This document shows positions 4,595-5,454 of a stretch of 5,454 nucleotides of DNA, in pieces. Source of the DNA: Microcaldota archaeon. Its GTDB lineage: Archaea; Micrarchaeota; Micrarchaeia; Micrarchaeales; CABMGC01. The position numbers and the translations under genes are program-made. Each line of letters opens with the position of its first letter. Position 1 is the stretch's first letter. The stretch spans positions 1 through 5,454 of the forward strand of contig JAJYXH010000010.1 of NCBI GenBank assembly GCA_021791075.1. Direction: 5' to 3'. The notes below the pieces were generated by a model. The model searched no databases and was not told the origin of the DNA. It saw nothing but the letters and a program-made list of their open reading frames with translations.

Positions 4595-4777
4595 TCACTC
4601 GCCGTTGCAGTACCTTATATGCCAGAGAAAATCAGCAGGAACTTCGTAGTTTCCGCTGCACTTCCAACAAGTATAATGCGCGCGTGCGGGTAACGCACGC
4701 CGGGTGGATATGGAGCGGACGGTGGGTTCAAAGAAAGAGATTATTGGGGTTATGAGCATTGTCATCCGCAACCACAT
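4595..4777 (-). CDS. Small single C2HC zinc-finger protein
   Basis: The C-terminal half of this 60-residue frame follows the classical finger spacing exactly: Y35-x-C37-x2-C40-x3-Y44-x5-F50-x2-H53-x3-C57, with Cys replacing the last His. It ends three residues after C57. Such mini-proteins in archaea are thought to bind nucleic acid or partner proteins; the target is unknown. The N-terminal half (1-34) is hydrophobic then Arg-rich and less convincing. Starts at 4777, 4765 and 4759 are all ATG. A TATATATA box (4803-4810) would give a very short leader to 4777, whereas TAATATAC (4783-4790) would make the ATG at 4759 leaderless. It is followed after 36 bp by the RAM-domain gene, so it probably leads that operon. 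A GC-rich hairpin lies inside the frame. A wrong upstream boundary is possible, but the finger itself is clear. Confidence 0.6.
   Translation of the reverse strand: MWLRMTMLITPIISFFEPTVRSISTRRALPARAHYTCWKCSGNYEVPADFLWHIRYCNGE
4682..4700. repeat. GC-rich 7-bp hairpin inside the zinc-finger reading frame
   Basis: GCGTGCG (4682-4688) and CGCACGC (4694-4700) form a perfect stem around the 5-nt loop GGTAA. It overlaps the Arg/Ala-rich codons just before the zinc finger and is much more GC-rich than its surroundings. It could be an RNA structure in the operon leader if translation really starts later, or chance in a GC-rich stretch. Confidence 0.4.
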
Positions 4778-4802
4778 CCGAAGTATATTATGGATTAGCC
4801 CG

Positions 4803-4810
4803 TATATATA
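4803..4810 (-). promoter_or_regulatory. Candidate TATA box of the zinc-finger/RAM/coiled-coil operon
   Basis: TATATATA on the minus strand (within CCTATATATAC) is centred 29.5 bp before the ATG at 4777, predicting a leader of a few bases. A second candidate, TAATATAC at 4783-4790, is centred 27.5 bp before the ATG at 4759. Only transcript mapping can choose between them. Confidence 0.4.
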
Positions 4811-4889
4811 GGTAGCCAGGATTTGTTGTCCTCTTCCGTCGTAAGCTGAGAAATAGCCAGGGCCCTAATTTATATTCCATCTATATTAC

Positions 4890-4942
4890 TAATGTTGCAG
4901 TGATAGTTCTGCAACATTATATTTAAATATAATAACATTATA
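4890..4942. promoter_or_regulatory. Operator of the Lrp-like gene: 11-bp inverted repeat plus a third half-site
   Basis: TAATGTTGCAG (4890-4900) and CTGCAACATTA (4909-4919) form a perfect inverted repeat with an 8-bp spacer. AACATTATA then occurs twice in the same direction, at 4913-4921 and 4934-4942, exactly 21 bp apart, about two helical turns. The TATA box lies between these two copies, so a protein bound to both would cover the core promoter. Lrp/AsnC proteins commonly autoregulate through phased sites, so the downstream gene product is the likely binder; this is inference. The remaining 4811-4889 shows only a repeated TAGCCAGG (4813-4820 and 4853-4860 region). Confidence 0.6.
4922..4929 (+). 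promoter_or_regulatory. TATA box of the Lrp-like gene (leaderless)
   Basis: TTTAAATA is centred 27.5 bp before the A of the ATG at 4953, predicting a start at or within two bases of the ATG. No Shine-Dalgarno-like sequence is present before that ATG. The same octamer occurs upstream of the response regulator gene. Confidence 0.65.
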
Positions 4943-4952
4943 AATATTAACT

Positions 4953-5454
4953 ATGCCGAACCTTCCGGGAAAAGTTGCTGCGGCTCTTGAAAAGCTGAGG
5001 GCAGACTCGCCGCCTCCGCCATACATAATACTGAGGAAGATCCATGGCGGATACTACGTATACAAAGACCTGATCTCGAAGGACAATGCGAAGGGCAAGA
5101 AGAAGCTATCTTCAGAGTATATAGGCAGAATAACCGATGACGGCGTTTTCATAAAAAGGGCCATAACAAAGGATGACGAGTTAGAGAACGCGAGAGCAGT
5201 GATAGAGGCGCGCGGCGGGAAGGTAATCTTGCCTGAAAGGACAGAAGTCGCAGAGCCTGCAAGGATACTTTCGCCGGATAGGATAGACAATGAGATACTG
5301 ACGATACTCAGCATGAACGCGAGAGCGACACTTCCTTTTATTGCGAAGAGAGTTGGTCTGAGCGTATCTGCTGTTGACAACAGGATAAGGCACCTTGAGA
5401 AGAGGTATGGTATAAAGTATATTGCTGAGATTAATATCGAGAAACTCGGGTATC
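4953..5454 (+). CDS. Lrp/AsnC-like transcription regulator with an extra N-terminal domain, 3' end outside window
   Basis: The frame is open from the ATG at 4953 to the right edge (167 codons, no stop). Residues 106-167 are an Lrp/AsnC-type DNA-binding region: LSPDRIDNEILTILSMNARA, then helix-turn-helix IAKRVGLSVSAVDNRIRHLE (130-149), then the start of the C-terminal sandwich (IAEINIEKLGY). Ordinary Lrp proteins begin at this point, so about 105 residues are added in front. In that part, residues 24-69 (HGGYYVYKDL, then a Lys-rich stretch, then SSEYIGRITDDGVFIKR) resemble the small beta-rich leader seen at the start of some IS transposases ('yvY...k..k...YiGrI..dG'); this similarity is from memory and weak. 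Residues 70-105 are a charged linker. A leaderless promoter and an operator precede the gene, suggesting autoregulation. It is divergent from the operon that encodes a stand-alone RAM domain. Confidence 0.72.
   Translation, partial: MPNLPGKVAAALEKLRADSPPPPYIILRKIHGGYYVYKDLISKDNAKGKKKLSSEYIGRITDDGVFIKRAITKDDELENARAVIEARGGKVILPERTEVAEPARILSPDRIDNEILTILSMNARATLPFIAKRVGLSVSAVDNRIRHLEKRYGIKYIAEINIEKLGY

Noticed and set aside
4719..4735. GGTTCAAA resembling a tRNA T-loop
   Set aside because: No T-stem pairs around it and no acceptor, D or anticodon arms could be folded in either orientation.

Overview
The window looks like a piece of an archaeal chromosome, most likely from the DPANN side of the tree and possibly Micrarchaeota. 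Four observations point there. The protein at the left edge carries the QAAMEFLMTYGWA class III (pilin-like) leader that is common in those genomes. Arg codons are mostly AGG/AGA, and Ile is often ATA. Three genes have an archaeal TATA octamer (TATAAATA or TTTAAATA) centred 26-28 bp before the ATG, which implies leaderless transcripts. Some internal operon genes have short Shine-Dalgarno-like sites instead. The taxonomic call is inference from these signs, not from a marker gene.

Layout, left to right. 1-581 (minus) is the N-terminal part of a membrane-anchored, pilin-like surface protein running off the left edge. 582-885 has no gene but holds its TATA box, hairpins, a tandem repeat with a likely terminator, and a telomere-like G-rich tract. 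886-2117 (minus) is a two-gene AbiE-type (type IV) toxin-antitoxin operon, wHTH antitoxin first, with an ATGA overlap. 2316-3500 (plus) is a divergent orphan response regulator with the order winged helix, receiver, degenerate GGDEF-like domain. 3512-3974 (minus) is a hicB-hicA toxin-antitoxin pair, tail to tail with the response regulator. 4077-4777 (minus) is a set of three small genes: a single C2HC zinc finger, a stand-alone Lrp/AsnC-type RAM domain, and a short predicted coiled-coil protein. 4953 to the right edge (plus) is an Lrp/AsnC-like regulator with an extra N-terminal domain, cut off by the window.

How it may work together. The window is dense in small regulators and toxin-antitoxin modules and has no metabolic genes. 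The abiE operon and the response regulator share a 135-200 bp intergenic region. It contains four copies of a GTTTC/GAAAC half-site arranged symmetrically (centre spacings about 31, 17 and 32 bp). The inner pair sits between the two divergent TATA boxes and the outer pair at the two predicted transcription starts. The antitoxin-repressor could therefore control both directions. A similar design is seen upstream of the Lrp-like gene: an 11-bp inverted repeat abutting the TATA box plus a third half-site two helical turns downstream. The stand-alone RAM protein, encoded divergently from that Lrp-like gene, is a candidate partner for it.

The strongest candidates for something new are the wHTH-REC-degenerate-GGDEF protein with its shared four-armed operator, and the zinc finger/RAM/coiled-coil cassette next to the composite Lrp-like gene. 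All function calls are from reading motifs by eye; no database search was possible.
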